DNA from: Candidatus Izemoplasma sp.
Lineage (GTDB): Bacteria; Bacillota_I; Bacilli_A; Izemoplasmatales; Izemoplasmataceae
Assembly: GCA_007117555.1 (NCBI GenBank)
Contig: SKGI01000059.1
Coordinates: 1 to 15,376 of the forward strand
Direction of reading: 5' to 3'
Length of the DNA: 15,376 nt
The position numbers and the translations under genes are program-made. The number at the start of each line of letters is the position of its first letter. The first letter of the stretch is position 1. Under the pieces are notes generated by a model, which worked only from the letters and a program-made list of their open reading frames with translations, did not search any database and was not told where the DNA came from. Shown here piece after piece: positions 6,905 through 14,747 of the stretch.

Positions 6905-8052
6905 TGACAAAAGCAGATGTGGTCATCATCGGTGGCGGAATTTCTGGTGCGAGCATCGCCTACCATCTAGCAGAAGCCGGTGTGAAGAATATTGTTGTCT
7001 TAGAAAAACAGTATATGACTTATGGGGCAACAGGCCGATGCGGCGCCGGTGTGCGCCAACAGTGGGGCACAAAAATGAACTGTCTACTCGCCAAAAAGAG
7101 CGTAGCCTTTTTTGAAAAAGCCCAGTCCATCCTTGACTATGATGGCGACATCGAATTCAAACAAGAAGGCTATTTGATTGTTGCTTCCGATGCGAAAGAA
7201 ACGGAAACATTTGCGGCCAATGTTGCCTTGCAAAATAGTTTTGGCATTCCCGCTCGGATGTGTACAAAAGAAGAAGCACAAGAAATTGTACCCCATCTTA
7301 ATACCGATGTCATTCATAGCGCTGCCTTTTGCCCAACAGATGGTCATCTTAACCCATTCACAATGACCGATGCGTTTTTTAAGGCAGCAAAAAGACTCGG
7401 GGTTCACTATTATGATCACACAGCTGTAACCGACATTACAATGAAGTCAGGGAAAATCACGGGAGTTATGACCGAGCGCGGCTTCATCGAAACGGATACG
7501 GTTGTCAATGCGGCTGGGGGTTGGGCTAAAGAAGTTGGCGCGATGGTCGGTCTTGACATCCCTGTTTATTCACGGAACCATGAAATACTTGTGACAGAGC
7601 CCATTGAGAAAATACAAGGCCCGATGGTCATTTCATTTTCTAAAAACATTTACTGCCAACAAACCCCTCACGGCGCATTCATTATGGGACGGGGCGATAA
7701 AGACGCACCCAAAGGCCATGATATGGGCTCGAGTTGGCAGTTTCTTGAAGCGATGGCTAAAACAGTCAGTGAACTTTTACCACCAGTAGGTGAACTGCGT
7801 GTCATCCGTCAATGGGGTGGCCTTTACAACATGTCTCCTGATCATCAACCGATTATTAGTGCCAGTCGTGATGTGCCAGGGTTTTATATCGCCTGTGGCT
7901 TCAGTGGTCATGGATTCATGCTTGCCCCGATGACAGGATTGTTAATCCGAGAAATGATCTTAGGACAAACCCCTTCAATGCCGCTTGAAGCGTTATCGCT
8001 TGAACGTTTTGAAGGTCAAGAAATAGAAGAACTTGAAACAAGCGTTGTCTAG
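6901..8052 (+). CDS. FAD-dependent proline dehydrogenase beta (catalytic) subunit, DAO family
   Basis: The 383-residue protein is a D-amino-acid-oxidase/sarcosine-oxidase-beta type flavoprotein. GGGISG at residues 11-16 and E35 bind FAD. Segments GRCGAGVRQQWG (residues 46-57), PTDGHLNPF, MVISFSK, RQWGGLYNMSPD and CGFSGHGFMLAP closely follow the archaeal PDH1 beta subunit and HcnC-like proteins. In PDH1 this subunit oxidises L-proline to pyrroline-5-carboxylate at its FAD. The P5C dehydrogenase gene 18 bases downstream supports proline as substrate; sarcosine, hydroxyproline or glycine are alternatives in relatives. ATG 6901 overlaps the previous stop and follows AAGGAGG at 6884-6890 by 10 bases. 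No signal peptide is present, so it acts in the cytoplasm. Confidence 0.87.
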   Translation: MMTKADVVIIGGGISGASIAYHLAEAGVKNIVVLEKQYMTYGATGRCGAGVRQQWGTKMNCLLAKKSVAFFEKAQSILDYDGDIEFKQEGYLIVASDAKETETFAANVALQNSFGIPARMCTKEEAQEIVPHLNTDVIHSAAFCPTDGHLNPFTMTDAFFKAAKRLGVHYYDHTAVTDITMKSGKITGVMTERGFIETDTVVNAAGGWAKEVGAMVGLDIPVYSRNHEILVTEPIEKIQGPMVISFSKNIYCQQTPHGAFIMGRGDKDAPKGHDMGSSWQFLEAMAKTVSELLPPVGELRVIRQWGGLYNMSPDHQPIISASRDVPGFYIACGFSGHGFMLAPMTGLLIREMILGQTPSMPLEALSLERFEGQEIEELETSVV

Positions 8053-8070
8053 CATAAAAGGAGGAAAATT

Positions 8071-9627
8071 ATGGGAACATACTCGTACAAAACAGAACCA
8101 TTGCAAGATTTTAAACAGCCAGAGGTTATCACAGCTTATCAAGCAGCCCTCAAACGCGTAGAGGCCTCACTCGGTGGTGAGTATCCACTTATTATCAACG
8201 GTGAACGAATCAAATCTGGCAACACGTACACATCAGTTAATCCAGCCGATCACCAAGTGACCATCGGCATTGTACATCAAGCTAGTGAAACCCATGCAGA
8301 ACAAGCGATGCAAGCTGCCTTAAATGCTTTTGAAACGTGGTCTAAAGTCCCTGCAAAGGTGCGTGCGGATGTATTGTTTAAAGCCGCTGCCATTTTAAGA
8401 CGTCGTCGCAATGAGTTTAGTGCGTTGATGACAAAAGAAGCCGGCAAACCTTATGTTGAGGCCGATGCAGATACAGCTGAAGCGATTGATTTCCTTGAGT
8501 ATTATGGTCGCCAAATGCTTGAACTTGAAACCATTGATCACAAAGTGCTTAGCCGCCGTAATATCGAGCGTAATGAGTACCGTTACATTCCGCTTGGTGT
8601 GGGCGCGATCATCTCACCTTGGAATTTTCCACTCGCCATCTTTGCGGGTATGACCTGTGCCGCCATCGTGACCGGGAATACGGTCTTAGTCAAGCCCGCT
8701 GTGACGACTCAAGTCATCGCCTATAAATTTATCGAAGTGCTTGAACAAGCAGGGTTGCCTGATGGGGTTGTCAACTTCATCCCGGGTGATGGCCCTGAAA
8801 TCGGTGAGTTTATGGTCAAACATCCTAAGACGCGCTTTGTCAGTTTCACAGGGAGTAAACAAGTTGGCTGTATGATTTATGAAAATGCCGCAAAAGTCCG
8901 CAAAGGCCAAATTTGGCTTAAACGCGTCATCGCTGAGATGGGTGGTAAAGATGCAATCATTGTCGATGAAGGCGTCGATCTTGATGAAGCCGCAGAAGGC
9001 ATCGTAGGTAGTGCTTTTGGGTTTAGTGGCCAGAAATGTAGCGCATGTAGCCGCGCCATTATCCATGAGAAAGTGTATGACGCGCTCTTAGAAAAAATTA
9101 AAGACCGTACAAGTAAATTAGCTTTAGGGGATCCAGCTGATGCGGAAACATTTGTTGGCCCAGTCAATGATAAAAAAGCGTATAAAAAAGTGACGGACTA
9201 TATTAAAATCGGTAAGAAAGAAGGTCGTTTGTTAATTGGTGGCAGTGCAGATGACCGTAAAGGTTGGTTTGTCCATCCGACGGTATTTGTCGATGTGGAA
9301 CCGACGGCACGCATCATGCAAGAAGAAATCTTTGGACCGGTTTTGGCCGTGACTAAAGTCGCCGATTTTGATGAAGCACTTGCGGTCGCAAACAATACCG
9401 AGTTTGGTTTAACCGGTGCGGTTTACTCAAATAACCGCATGCATTTAGAAAAAGCTAGAGACACGTTCCATGTAGGTAATCTATATCTTAATCGTAAATG
9501 TACAGGTGCCATCGTTGGCTATCAACCATTCGGCGGTTTCAACATGAGCGGTACCGACTCAAAAGCTGGTGGACCTGACTATCTCATTTTACACATGCAA
9601 GGCAAAACTGTTTCTGAAGCGTTATAA
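8071..9627 (+). CDS. rocA: L-glutamate gamma-semialdehyde (1-pyrroline-5-carboxylate) dehydrogenase
   Basis: The 518-residue aldehyde dehydrogenase matches Bacillus RocA/PutC along its length, from the N-terminal [11 protein letters not shown] segment to the end ([11 protein letters not shown]). General base E289 lies in AEMGGKD and nucleophile C323 in GFSGQKCSA. It oxidises glutamate semialdehyde, in equilibrium with pyrroline-5-carboxylate, to glutamate with NAD, the second step of proline breakdown. The [20 protein letters not shown] region near residue 130 is characteristic of this subfamily. A second cysteine, C326 (GQKCSACSR), occupies a place that is Gly in Bacillus RocA. AAAAGGAGG 3-7 bases upstream of the start spacer marks ATG 8071. 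It ends the proline operon before a strong terminator. No proline transporter gene lies in the operon. Confidence 0.95.
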   Translation: MGTYSYKTEPLQDFKQPEVITAYQAALKRVEASLGGEYPLIINGERIKSGNTYTSVNPADHQVTIGIVHQASETHAEQAMQAALNAFETWSKVPAKVRADVLFKAAAILRRRRNEFSALMTKEAGKPYVEADADTAEAIDFLEYYGRQMLELETIDHKVLSRRNIERNEYRYIPLGVGAIISPWNFPLAIFAGMTCAAIVTGNTVLVKPAVTTQVIAYKFIEVLEQAGLPDGVVNFIPGDGPEIGEFMVKHPKTRFVSFTGSKQVGCMIYENAAKVRKGQIWLKRVIAEMGGKDAIIVDEGVDLDEAAEGIVGSAFGFSGQKCSACSRAIIHEKVYDALLEKIKDRTSKLALGDPADAETFVGPVNDKKAYKKVTDYIKIGKKEGRLLIGGSADDRKGWFVHPTVFVDVEPTARIMQEEIFGPVLAVTKVADFDEALAVANNTEFGLTGAVYSNNRMHLEKARDTFHVGNLYLNRKCTGAIVGYQPFGGFNMSGTDSKAGGPDYLILHMQGKTVSEAL

Positions 9628-9659
9628 AACACTTTACTTTCATTTAATCTACCAATAGA

Positions 9660-9701
9660 AAAACACACTTTTTGTCTTGATGAAGACGAAAAGTGTGTTT
9701 T
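9660..9701. terminator. Strong bidirectional terminator between the proline operon and transaldolase
   Basis: A 19-pair stem (9660-9678 with 9683-9701, one T-G pair) with loop GATG. The outer ends are A-rich on the left and T-rich on the right, so it works on both strands for the convergent genes. The rest of 9628-9726 shows nothing else. Confidence 0.92.
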
Positions 9702-9726
9702 GTTGTGCTAAAAATATGGACTGGGC

Positions 9727-10374
9727 TTACTTGCCGAAGACCGCTTTCCAATCCGCAAGAAAAGCGTCGATGCCTTGATCGGTTAACGGATGCTTAAACG
9801 CTTTTTTGAAGACATCATAAGGAATCGTCGCGATATGCGCCCCAGCTAAAGCGGACTGAGCGATGTGTTGCGGATGACGAATGCTCGCACTAATAATTTC
9901 AGTGGGCAAGTCGTACTGATCAAGAATCATGCGAATGTCCGCGACGAGTTGGATCCCATCTTGTCCCATATCATCGAGTCGCCCGACAAAAGGACTCACA
10001 TATGTTGCCCCGGCTTTCGCCGCAAACAACGCTTGACTTGCACTGAAAATAAGCGTCACGTTTGTTTTAATGTTGTCTTTGGTTAATGCATGCACCGCTT
10101 CAAGACCCGCTGGTGTCATTGGAAGTTTAACGACAAGATTAGGATGGATCGCCGCAATTTCTCGACCTTCGCGAATCATGCCTTCAGCATCGAGGCTAAT
10201 CACTTCGCCGCTAATTGGACCGTCTACAAGCGTGGTAATTTCTTCGATGACGGTTTTAAAGTCTCGGCCTTCTTTGGCAATTAAAGTTGGGTTTGTGGTA
10301 ACCCCCGCAAGAATACCGAGTGATGCCATTTCACGAATGTGTTCGACATTCGCTGTATCAATATAAAGCTTCAT
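9727..10374 (-). CDS. tal: Transaldolase / fructose-6-phosphate aldolase-like protein (small TalC type)
   Basis: The 215-residue protein is of the short transaldolase subfamily (B. subtilis YwjH-like), about two thirds the size of classical TalB. Family motifs: [11 protein letters not shown] (6-16), [13 protein letters not shown] (24-36), the Schiff-base lysine K83 in [32 protein letters not shown] and the end block [15 protein letters not shown]. It moves dihydroxyacetone units between sugar phosphates in the pentose phosphate pathway; fructose-6-phosphate aldolase activity occurs in close relatives and cannot be excluded. The ATG overlaps the stop of the deformylase gene by 4 bases and is served by GAGGAGG in the end of that gene, so the two are translationally coupled. 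Confidence 0.93.
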   Translation of the reverse strand: MKLYIDTANVEHIREMASLGILAGVTTNPTLIAKEGRDFKTVIEEITTLVDGPISGEVISLDAEGMIREGREIAAIHPNLVVKLPMTPAGLEAVHALTKDNIKTNVTLIFSASQALFAAKAGATYVSPFVGRLDDMGQDGIQLVADIRMILDQYDLPTEIISASIRHPQHIAQSALAGAHIATIPYDVFKKAFKHPLTDQGIDAFLADWKAVFGK

Positions 10375-10970
10375 TGTTTTTCGTTTTCCTCCTCATTAGA
10401 TTCAATTGGTTTGAAACGCACGGGTTCAACGCCTTCAAGCATCGGTTTAACCCGTGATGGAAACAAAATGCCATTCAAATGATCGAGTTCATGTTGGAAA
10501 ACAATACTGACAAATCCTTTTAACTTGAGTGTTACGTCTTCACTTAATGTTTCTGTCTTAGGATCAAACAACTTAGTACGGACAGTCACTTGTTTATAGC
10601 GTGGCACGAGTCCTTCGACTTCACGGTCAATGCTTAAACACCCTTCACCACCAGGCATGTAAGTAAGCGCTTCGGTATGCGCCACTAGACGTGGATTCAC
10701 CATTAAGTAATCATGCAAAGTCTCAAACAGTTCATCCTCTGTGTAAATTGCAAGCATCCGTAAAGGCACATCAATTTGAGGGGCCGCTAAGCCGACACCA
10801 GGACGTAAAGCATATTTTTCGGCTAACTCGGGTGTTTGTGAATCAATCAAAAATTGTCGCATCGCCTTGAGCGTTTTTTTCGTTTTATCATCAAGAGGAA
10901 CTGAGACATTTTCCGATCGTTTCGTTAATGTTGGGTGGCCTTCGCGGATGATGTCTTTCATCGTCAACAA
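10371..10970 (-). CDS. def: Peptide deformylase, class II (Gram-positive type), TTG start
   Basis: The 199-residue protein removes the N-formyl group from new polypeptides. All three metal-site motifs are present: GVGLAAPQ at residues 58-65, EGCLS with metal ligand C111, and QHELDH with H160, E161 and H164. The insertion between motifs 1 and 2 and the length fit class II enzymes of Bacillota. I chose TTG 10970 over ATG 10961 because the resulting [15 protein letters not shown] matches the start of S. aureus Def, and AGGAGGTG (10985-10978) is well spaced for it; a second GGGAGG at 10978-10973 lies between. The C-terminal tail is acidic and poorly conserved. Its stop overlaps the transaldolase start. 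Confidence 0.95.
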   Translation of the reverse strand: MLTMKDIIREGHPTLTKRSENVSVPLDDKTKKTLKAMRQFLIDSQTPELAEKYALRPGVGLAAPQIDVPLRMLAIYTEDELFETLHDYLMVNPRLVAHTEALTYMPGGEGCLSIDREVEGLVPRYKQVTVRTKLFDPKTETLSEDVTLKLKGFVSIVFQHELDHLNGILFPSRVKPMLEGVEPVRFKPIESNEEENEKQ

Positions 10971-11041
10971 ATCCTCCCACCTCCTTCATTCAGTATCAAG
11001 TACGTAAGCTTTTTCTTAATACAAGCGTTTAAGACAACTCT

Positions 11042-11050
11042 ATTGTACCA
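11042..11050 (-). promoter_or_regulatory. Extended -10 promoter for def-transaldolase
   Basis: On the minus strand TGG-TACAAT spans 11050-11042, an extended -10 element. No good -35 is seen at 17 bases, as is common with extended -10 promoters. Transcription would start near 11035, leaving a leader of about 65 bases. Confidence 0.5.
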
Positions 11051-11073
11051 CTCTCTATAACATTCATGATTTA

Positions 11074-11095
11074 TTATGTACATAAAGCGTTTTCA
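11074..11095. promoter_or_regulatory. cre-like box and overlapping palindrome between def and pfk promoters
   Basis: ATAAAGCGTTTTCA (11082-11095) matches the cre consensus TGWAANCGNTNWCA at all but the first two positions. A perfect 12-base palindrome TTATGTACATAA (11074-11085) overlaps its left edge. The box is centred about 56 bases before the predicted pfk start, upstream of the -35, a place where CcpA activates genes such as ackA in B. subtilis. It also lies upstream of the def promoter. Confidence 0.45.
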
Positions 11096-11109
11096 AAAAG
11101 GTTTATCTA

Positions 11110-11138
11110 TTGTCTATGCAGCACGAAACAAGTATAAT
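11110..11138 (+). promoter_or_regulatory. Sigma-A type promoter of pfk
   Basis: TTGTCT (11110-11115), a 17-base spacer and TATAAT (11133-11138). Transcription would start near 11145, about 27 bases before ATG 11172. Confidence 0.8.
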
Positions 11139-11171
11139 ATAACTACACCCTGAATCAGTTTGGAGGCAGTT

Positions 11172-12299
11172 ATGAAATCGATTAAGAAAATTGGCGTCAT
11201 CACCGGCGGTGGTGACTGCAGTGGTTTGAATGCCGTAATCAACGGCATTACAAAAACCGCCATCACGAAATACGGTCTTGAAGTAATCGGCTACAAGCGT
11301 GGTTACTCAGGCCTTTACACAAATGATTACCAAGTGCTTGACCTCAATGCCGTATCGGGTATTATGCATGAGGGTGGCACGATTTTGAAGTCATCGAACA
11401 AAGATAATTTATTCAACTACCCTAAACGTCAAGAAGATGGTTCTTTCGTCCATGAAGACGTTTCCGATGTCGCGGTGGAAAACATGCGTGCACTCGGGGT
11501 TGATGCCTTGATTGTGATCGGCGGCGATGGCACCTTAACAAGTGCGCGTGATTTTCATCGTAAGGGGATACCCGTTGTTGGCGTTCCCAAAACAATTGAT
11601 AACGATCTACCCGCGACCGATTTGACTTTCGGGTACAACACCTCGCTTGAAAACATTGTAGATGCGTTAGATAAAATTCACACGACAGCTTATTCACACG
11701 ATCGCATCATTGTGGTTGAAGTGATGGGCCGTCACACAGGTTGGTTAGCCCTTGAAGGCGGATTAGCGGGCAGTGCCGATGTCATTTTAATTCCTGAAAT
11801 TCCGTATGATTTAACGAAAGTGGTCGACAAAATTCGTGAACGTGACGCACAAGGGAAAAACTTTGCGATCGTCGTCGTAAGCGAAGGTGCAAAACCAAAA
11901 GATGGCGCTGTGCATGTGCGTGAGATCATTCAAGATTCCGCGGATGCGGTTAGATTAGGTGGCGTTGGTGATGTTGTGCGCCAACAGCTGCAAGCGATGA
12001 TTGACAATCACGAAGTACGCTACACTAATTTATCTTACTTACAACGCGGTGGCATCGCCAGTCAACTTGACCGAGCACTCGGTCTTCGGTATGGCGTTGA
12101 AGCGGTGGAGTTGTTGCTAGCGGGTGGTTCGGGTCAAATGGTCCGGTGCCAAGGTCGCGATATTACAAGCGTAAATCTTGAAGAAGTTGTCGGCGCAGGC
12201 GAAACCGGTGAAACAAGTAAAGGTGGCGCGAAGTACGTCGATCCACAGGGACAAATGGTCGCGGCAGCGAAAGCAGTGGGCATCAGCTTTGGAGATTAA
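11172..12299 (+). CDS. pfkA: 6-phosphofructokinase, group III / mixed-substrate type
   Basis: The 375-residue enzyme phosphorylates fructose 6-phosphate in glycolysis. Motifs: GGGDCSGLNAVI (residues 12-23), IGGDGTLTSA with D119-G120, PKTIDND with K140 and catalytic D143, and the EVMGRHTGWLA substrate loop. The GGGDC start in place of GGDAPG and the length of about 375 set it apart from the 320-residue Bacillus/E. coli type. The two donor-determining positions are mixed: G120 equals E. coli G104 (ATP-like) while K140 replaces E. coli G124 (PPi-like), so the phosphate donor is uncertain, ATP being likelier. ATG 11172 is chosen because GGAGG at 11162-11166 is spaced 5 bases before it; an in-frame TTG at 11160 has no site. 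The UPF0223 gene follows after 2 bases. Confidence 0.93.
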   Translation: MKSIKKIGVITGGGDCSGLNAVINGITKTAITKYGLEVIGYKRGYSGLYTNDYQVLDLNAVSGIMHEGGTILKSSNKDNLFNYPKRQEDGSFVHEDVSDVAVENMRALGVDALIVIGGDGTLTSARDFHRKGIPVVGVPKTIDNDLPATDLTFGYNTSLENIVDALDKIHTTAYSHDRIIVVEVMGRHTGWLALEGGLAGSADVILIPEIPYDLTKVVDKIRERDAQGKNFAIVVVSEGAKPKDGAVHVREIIQDSADAVRLGGVGDVVRQQLQAMIDNHEVRYTNLSYLQRGGIASQLDRALGLRYGVEAVELLLAGGSGQMVRCQGRDITSVNLEEVVGAGETGETSKGGAKYVDPQGQMVAAAKAVGISFGD

Positions 12300-12301
12300 A
12301 C

Positions 12302-12556
12302 ATGGATTATCCTATTGACTACACGCTTTATTCAACCGATGAAATCATTGAACTTGTCGGTTTTCTTCACCTTCTTGAACAAGAACACGCCCATCCCGGC
12401 AACATACCACCCGAGGCGCTTGAAGCGGCTTATAAGAAATTTCGAAACATCATCAACAATCAAGCAGAAGAAAAAAAGATTGCTAAAGCGTTTGAAAAAC
12501 AAACAGGCATTCGCATCGATCAGATGATACCTACGCGTAAAAAGTCCACGTCTTGA
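12302..12556 (+). CDS. UPF0223 family small protein (YktA-like)
   Basis: The 84-residue, mostly helical protein matches the UPF0223 family of Bacilli, including a start like MDYPIDYTLYSTDEII, the LEAAYKKFRNII segment and the AEEKKIAKAFEKQTG segment. Its function is unknown. GGAG at 12291-12294, inside the end of pfk, serves ATG 12302, so it is co-transcribed with pfk. Its stop codon TGA (12554-12556) lies inside the terminator hairpin, so a ribosome finishing the gene would cover that structure. Confidence 0.85.
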   Translation: MDYPIDYTLYSTDEIIELVGFLHLLEQEHAHPGNIPPEALEAAYKKFRNIINNQAEEKKIAKAFEKQTGIRIDQMIPTRKKSTS

Positions 12557-12567
12557 CGTGGATTTTT
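12540..12567 (+). terminator. Terminator hairpin overlapping the stop codon of the UPF0223 gene
   Basis: CCACGT (12546-12551) pairs with ACGTGG (12556-12561), loop CTTG, extended by an A-run on the left and TTTTT (12563-12567) on the right. The downstream gene starts only 18 bases later, so this probably attenuates rather than fully ends transcription, unless the next gene has its own promoter. Confidence 0.75.
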
Positions 12568-12585
12568 CACTAGAAAGGAGCCCGT

Positions 12586-13290
12586 ATGCGTTTAGATAAA
12601 TGGTTGTCAAACTTAAAATATGGCTCAAGGAAACAAATTGAACAAGCGGTTAAAGCCGGACGTGTTACAGTCAATCAACAGACAGTATCGCATGCATCAA
12701 TGCCTATCGATCCACATCGTGATGTGGTGACATTCGATGGCGAAAAGATCCGCTTTTACCCAAACTTGACTTTGATGATGCATAAACGTGCTGGGGTTGT
12801 TTGCGCGCATCATGATGCGCAATTCAACACGATTTTTGATGATTTACCAGAGCAGTATGCCCGCCATGATTTACACATGGCGGGCCGTTTAGACCGCGAT
12901 GTGACGGGGCTGATGATATTAAGTGTGGATGGGACGCTCATTCATAAAATTATTAGCCCCCGTAAAGACGTATACAAAACGTACCTAGTTGAGACGGCTG
13001 AACCTGTCAGTAATATAACTAGACTGCATGCACCGCTTGTGTTAAAAGATGGCCGCGGTAAACCATACACCATCAAGCCACCTAAAATCATCTCATCGAC
13101 AGGAACTACCACCATCATTAAAATTTCTGAAGGTAAACATCACCAAGTTAAAAAGATGTTTGCGGCACTCGGTCATCCTGTCCAAAAACTCACGCGGACA
13201 GCCATTGGTGCCTTAACGCTTGATGAAACACTTTCTGAAGGTGATGTAAAGCGTTTGACAGACGCTGAGATTGCGCAAATATTCACATAA
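12586..13290 (+). CDS. Pseudouridine synthase, RsuA/RluB family (16S rRNA U516 type)
   Basis: The 234-residue enzyme has an N-terminal S4 RNA-binding domain (MRLDKWLSNLKYGSRKQIEQ, residues 1-20, through about 55) and a catalytic domain whose GRLDRDVTGL motif carries catalytic D103, equivalent to D102 of E. coli RsuA. The GKHHQVKKMFAALGHPV segment near residue 180 is also typical. It converts a uridine to pseudouridine in rRNA; length and domain pair fit RsuA, but target specificity within the RsuA/RluB/E/F group is not certain. AAAGGAG at 12574-12580 precedes ATG 12586 by 5 bases. I see no clear promoter, so expression may come from read-through of the pfk transcript. Confidence 0.92.
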   Translation: MRLDKWLSNLKYGSRKQIEQAVKAGRVTVNQQTVSHASMPIDPHRDVVTFDGEKIRFYPNLTLMMHKRAGVVCAHHDAQFNTIFDDLPEQYARHDLHMAGRLDRDVTGLMILSVDGTLIHKIISPRKDVYKTYLVETAEPVSNITRLHAPLVLKDGRGKPYTIKPPKIISSTGTTTIIKISEGKHHQVKKMFAALGHPVQKLTRTAIGALTLDETLSEGDVKRLTDAEIAQIFT

Positions 13291-13292
13291 TA

Positions 13293-13313
13293 AAAGCCGG
13301 CGTTGCCGGCTTT
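13293..13313. terminator. Bidirectional terminator between rsuA-like gene and cysteine desulfurase
   Basis: AAAGCCGGC (13293-13301) and GCCGGCTTT (13305-13313) form a GC-rich stem with a 3-base loop. The flanking T-run is short on the plus strand and the hairpin overlaps the minus-strand stop codon (13314-13312). Confidence 0.75.
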
Positions 13314-14436
13314 ATTCATTGAAGAGCATTTCTAGTGTATTCAGTAGATGATCGATGTCTTCGCGAGTGTTTTCATCGCTTAGTGAAATACGCATGGAAC
13401 CTTTGATGTACGCTTTAGGCACATCGATCGCTCTTAAAACATGACTGAGCTCGATGTTGTCAGAATCACAAGCACTGCCGAGTGAGACATAAATGCCTTG
13501 ACGGTTCAACTGAAAGGCAAGATGTTGTGCGTCTTGTCCTTTGAAACCGATATTTAAGACCGCATTTAAGCGCGAATGATCTAGATCCGGTCCGTTTAAG
13601 CGGTAATCAAAGTTTTTGACGTTCAACTGCTCGATGAAATAATGGCTCAAGTTATCCACATGTTCGGTGTGTGCCTTCGTATTTTCGCGCGCTGCTTCAT
13701 ACGCTTCTAAAAAACCAACCATCGCCGCAACATTCTCAGTACCTGCTCGGCGGTGGAACTCTTGTTGGCCTCCGTGAATGAGTGGTTCAAGCAAGGCGGG
13801 ATCTCTAGCAATCAAACAGCCACTGCCCCGTGGCCCATAAAACTTATGGGCTGAGAGTGACACAAAATCCGCTTCAAGTTCAGAAAAGTCAATGGCTTGA
13901 TGCAGAGGGACTTGCACCATATCAAAGTGAAGCAGTGCCCCATGTGCTTTAATGATAGGGATGATTTTTTTCAACGGTTGAATGGTGCCGATTTCATTAT
14001 TGGCATAAATGATTGAGACTAAACTAGTTTGTGTTTTTAAAGCGTGTTTTAACGCCTCTAAATCTATAAAACCATCTCGGTCAACACCCACATAGGTGGT
14101 TTTTCCGCCAACTCTCTCGATAAAGCGCACAGAGTTTTCTGTGGCGTGATGTTCAATGGTTGTTGTAATAATTTGCTCATTCGGATGCCGAAAGTACGTC
14201 CCTTTAATGGCAAGATTATTCGCTTCTGTCCCAGAACTTGTGAAGACAATGTTTTGCCTTGTCACACCGAAGTGTTCCGCGAGTCGATTTTTAACCGTAT
14301 TCATGGTTTTTCGTGCGTCGATGCCTGGTGTATGCAAAGAAGACGGGTTGCCATAAACATCCCGTAAGTGGCGATCCATTGCTTTACGAACACGTTCACT
14401 TAACCGTGTTGTTGCGGCGTGATCAAAATAAGCCAT
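13312..14436 (-). CDS. Cysteine desulfurase, NifS/IscS family (group I)
   Basis: The 374-residue PLP enzyme takes sulfur from cysteine as a persulfide for Fe-S clusters, thiolated tRNA or thiamine. It opens with YFDHAATT; it has SSGTEANNLAIKG, EHHATEN, an SLSAHKFYGPRGSG block with PLP lysine K198, and the mobile active-site cysteine C323 in SLGSACDS. The loop length around C323 matches IscS/NifS rather than SufS. The PLP-contacting segment reads FDMVQ where DAVQ/DAAQ is usual, but the Asp and Gln are kept. AGGAGG lies 7 bases before ATG 14436. It is the last of three minus-strand genes; no IscU or ThiI gene adjoins it in the window, so the sulfur acceptor is unknown. Confidence 0.93.
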   Translation of the reverse strand: MAYFDHAATTRLSERVRKAMDRHLRDVYGNPSSLHTPGIDARKTMNTVKNRLAEHFGVTRQNIVFTSSGTEANNLAIKGTYFRHPNEQIITTTIEHHATENSVRFIERVGGKTTYVGVDRDGFIDLEALKHALKTQTSLVSIIYANNEIGTIQPLKKIIPIIKAHGALLHFDMVQVPLHQAIDFSELEADFVSLSAHKFYGPRGSGCLIARDPALLEPLIHGGQQEFHRRAGTENVAAMVGFLEAYEAARENTKAHTEHVDNLSHYFIEQLNVKNFDYRLNGPDLDHSRLNAVLNIGFKGQDAQHLAFQLNRQGIYVSLGSACDSDNIELSHVLRAIDVPKAYIKGSMRISLSDENTREDIDHLLNTLEMLFNE

Positions 14437-14455
14437 ACGCCTGCCTCCTAATTTG

Positions 14456-14743
14456 TTACTTCAAGGTGATGACGACCCCTTCAAGCGAAGGGACATCGAT
14501 AAAGTCTAATGTTTTTTTGTGCTGCTCAGCTTGCAAGGTAGACACGCTTTTTTCTGTAAAAAGATCAATCAACTCTGTCGCAAAGTGTTGGATGACATAC
14601 GATGTATGGATGATACACGGATCATCATCATCAAACAATTCAACACTTTTTTCAATGATATGACTTTTCTTAATCGGCATGTTCATCACTTTACCTTTGA
14701 AAAGTGTTTTACCTTGCTGTTCAATGATTATTTTTTGTTTCAT
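14456..14743 (-). CDS. Small hypothetical protein (95 aa) between CcdA-like and NifS genes
   Basis: I do not recognise this soluble 95-residue protein. It starts with a beta-like KQKIIIEQQGKTLFKGKV stretch, has a run of four Asp (residues 36-39) and a helical middle, and ends with DFIDVPSLEGVVITLK. A single Cys follows the Asp run. ATG 14743 is chosen over an in-frame start at 14797 because AAAGGTG, at the end of the upstream gene, is placed for it and because the longer version would overlap the membrane-protein gene by 50 bases. It lies 4 bases after the CcdA-like gene and 19 before the desulfurase gene, so all three form one operon; a link to thiol or sulfur chemistry is only suggested by context. 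Confidence 0.7.
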   Translation of the reverse strand: MKQKIIIEQQGKTLFKGKVMNMPIKKSHIIEKSVELFDDDDPCIIHTSYVIQHFATELIDLFTEKSVSTLQAEQHKKTLDFIDVPSLEGVVITLK

Positions 14744-14747
14744 GTTA

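Noticed and set aside
8686..9066. Open minus-strand frame of 126 codons opposite the P5C dehydrogenase gene
   Set aside because: It lies wholly antisense to a highly conserved enzyme, has no ribosome site or recognisable family, and has the composition expected of a shadow frame.
10971..11041. Possible riboswitch or attenuator in the 65-base def leader
   Set aside because: Only weak short pairings (CTTAA with TTAAG) are visible, with no conserved riboswitch or T-box elements and no terminator.
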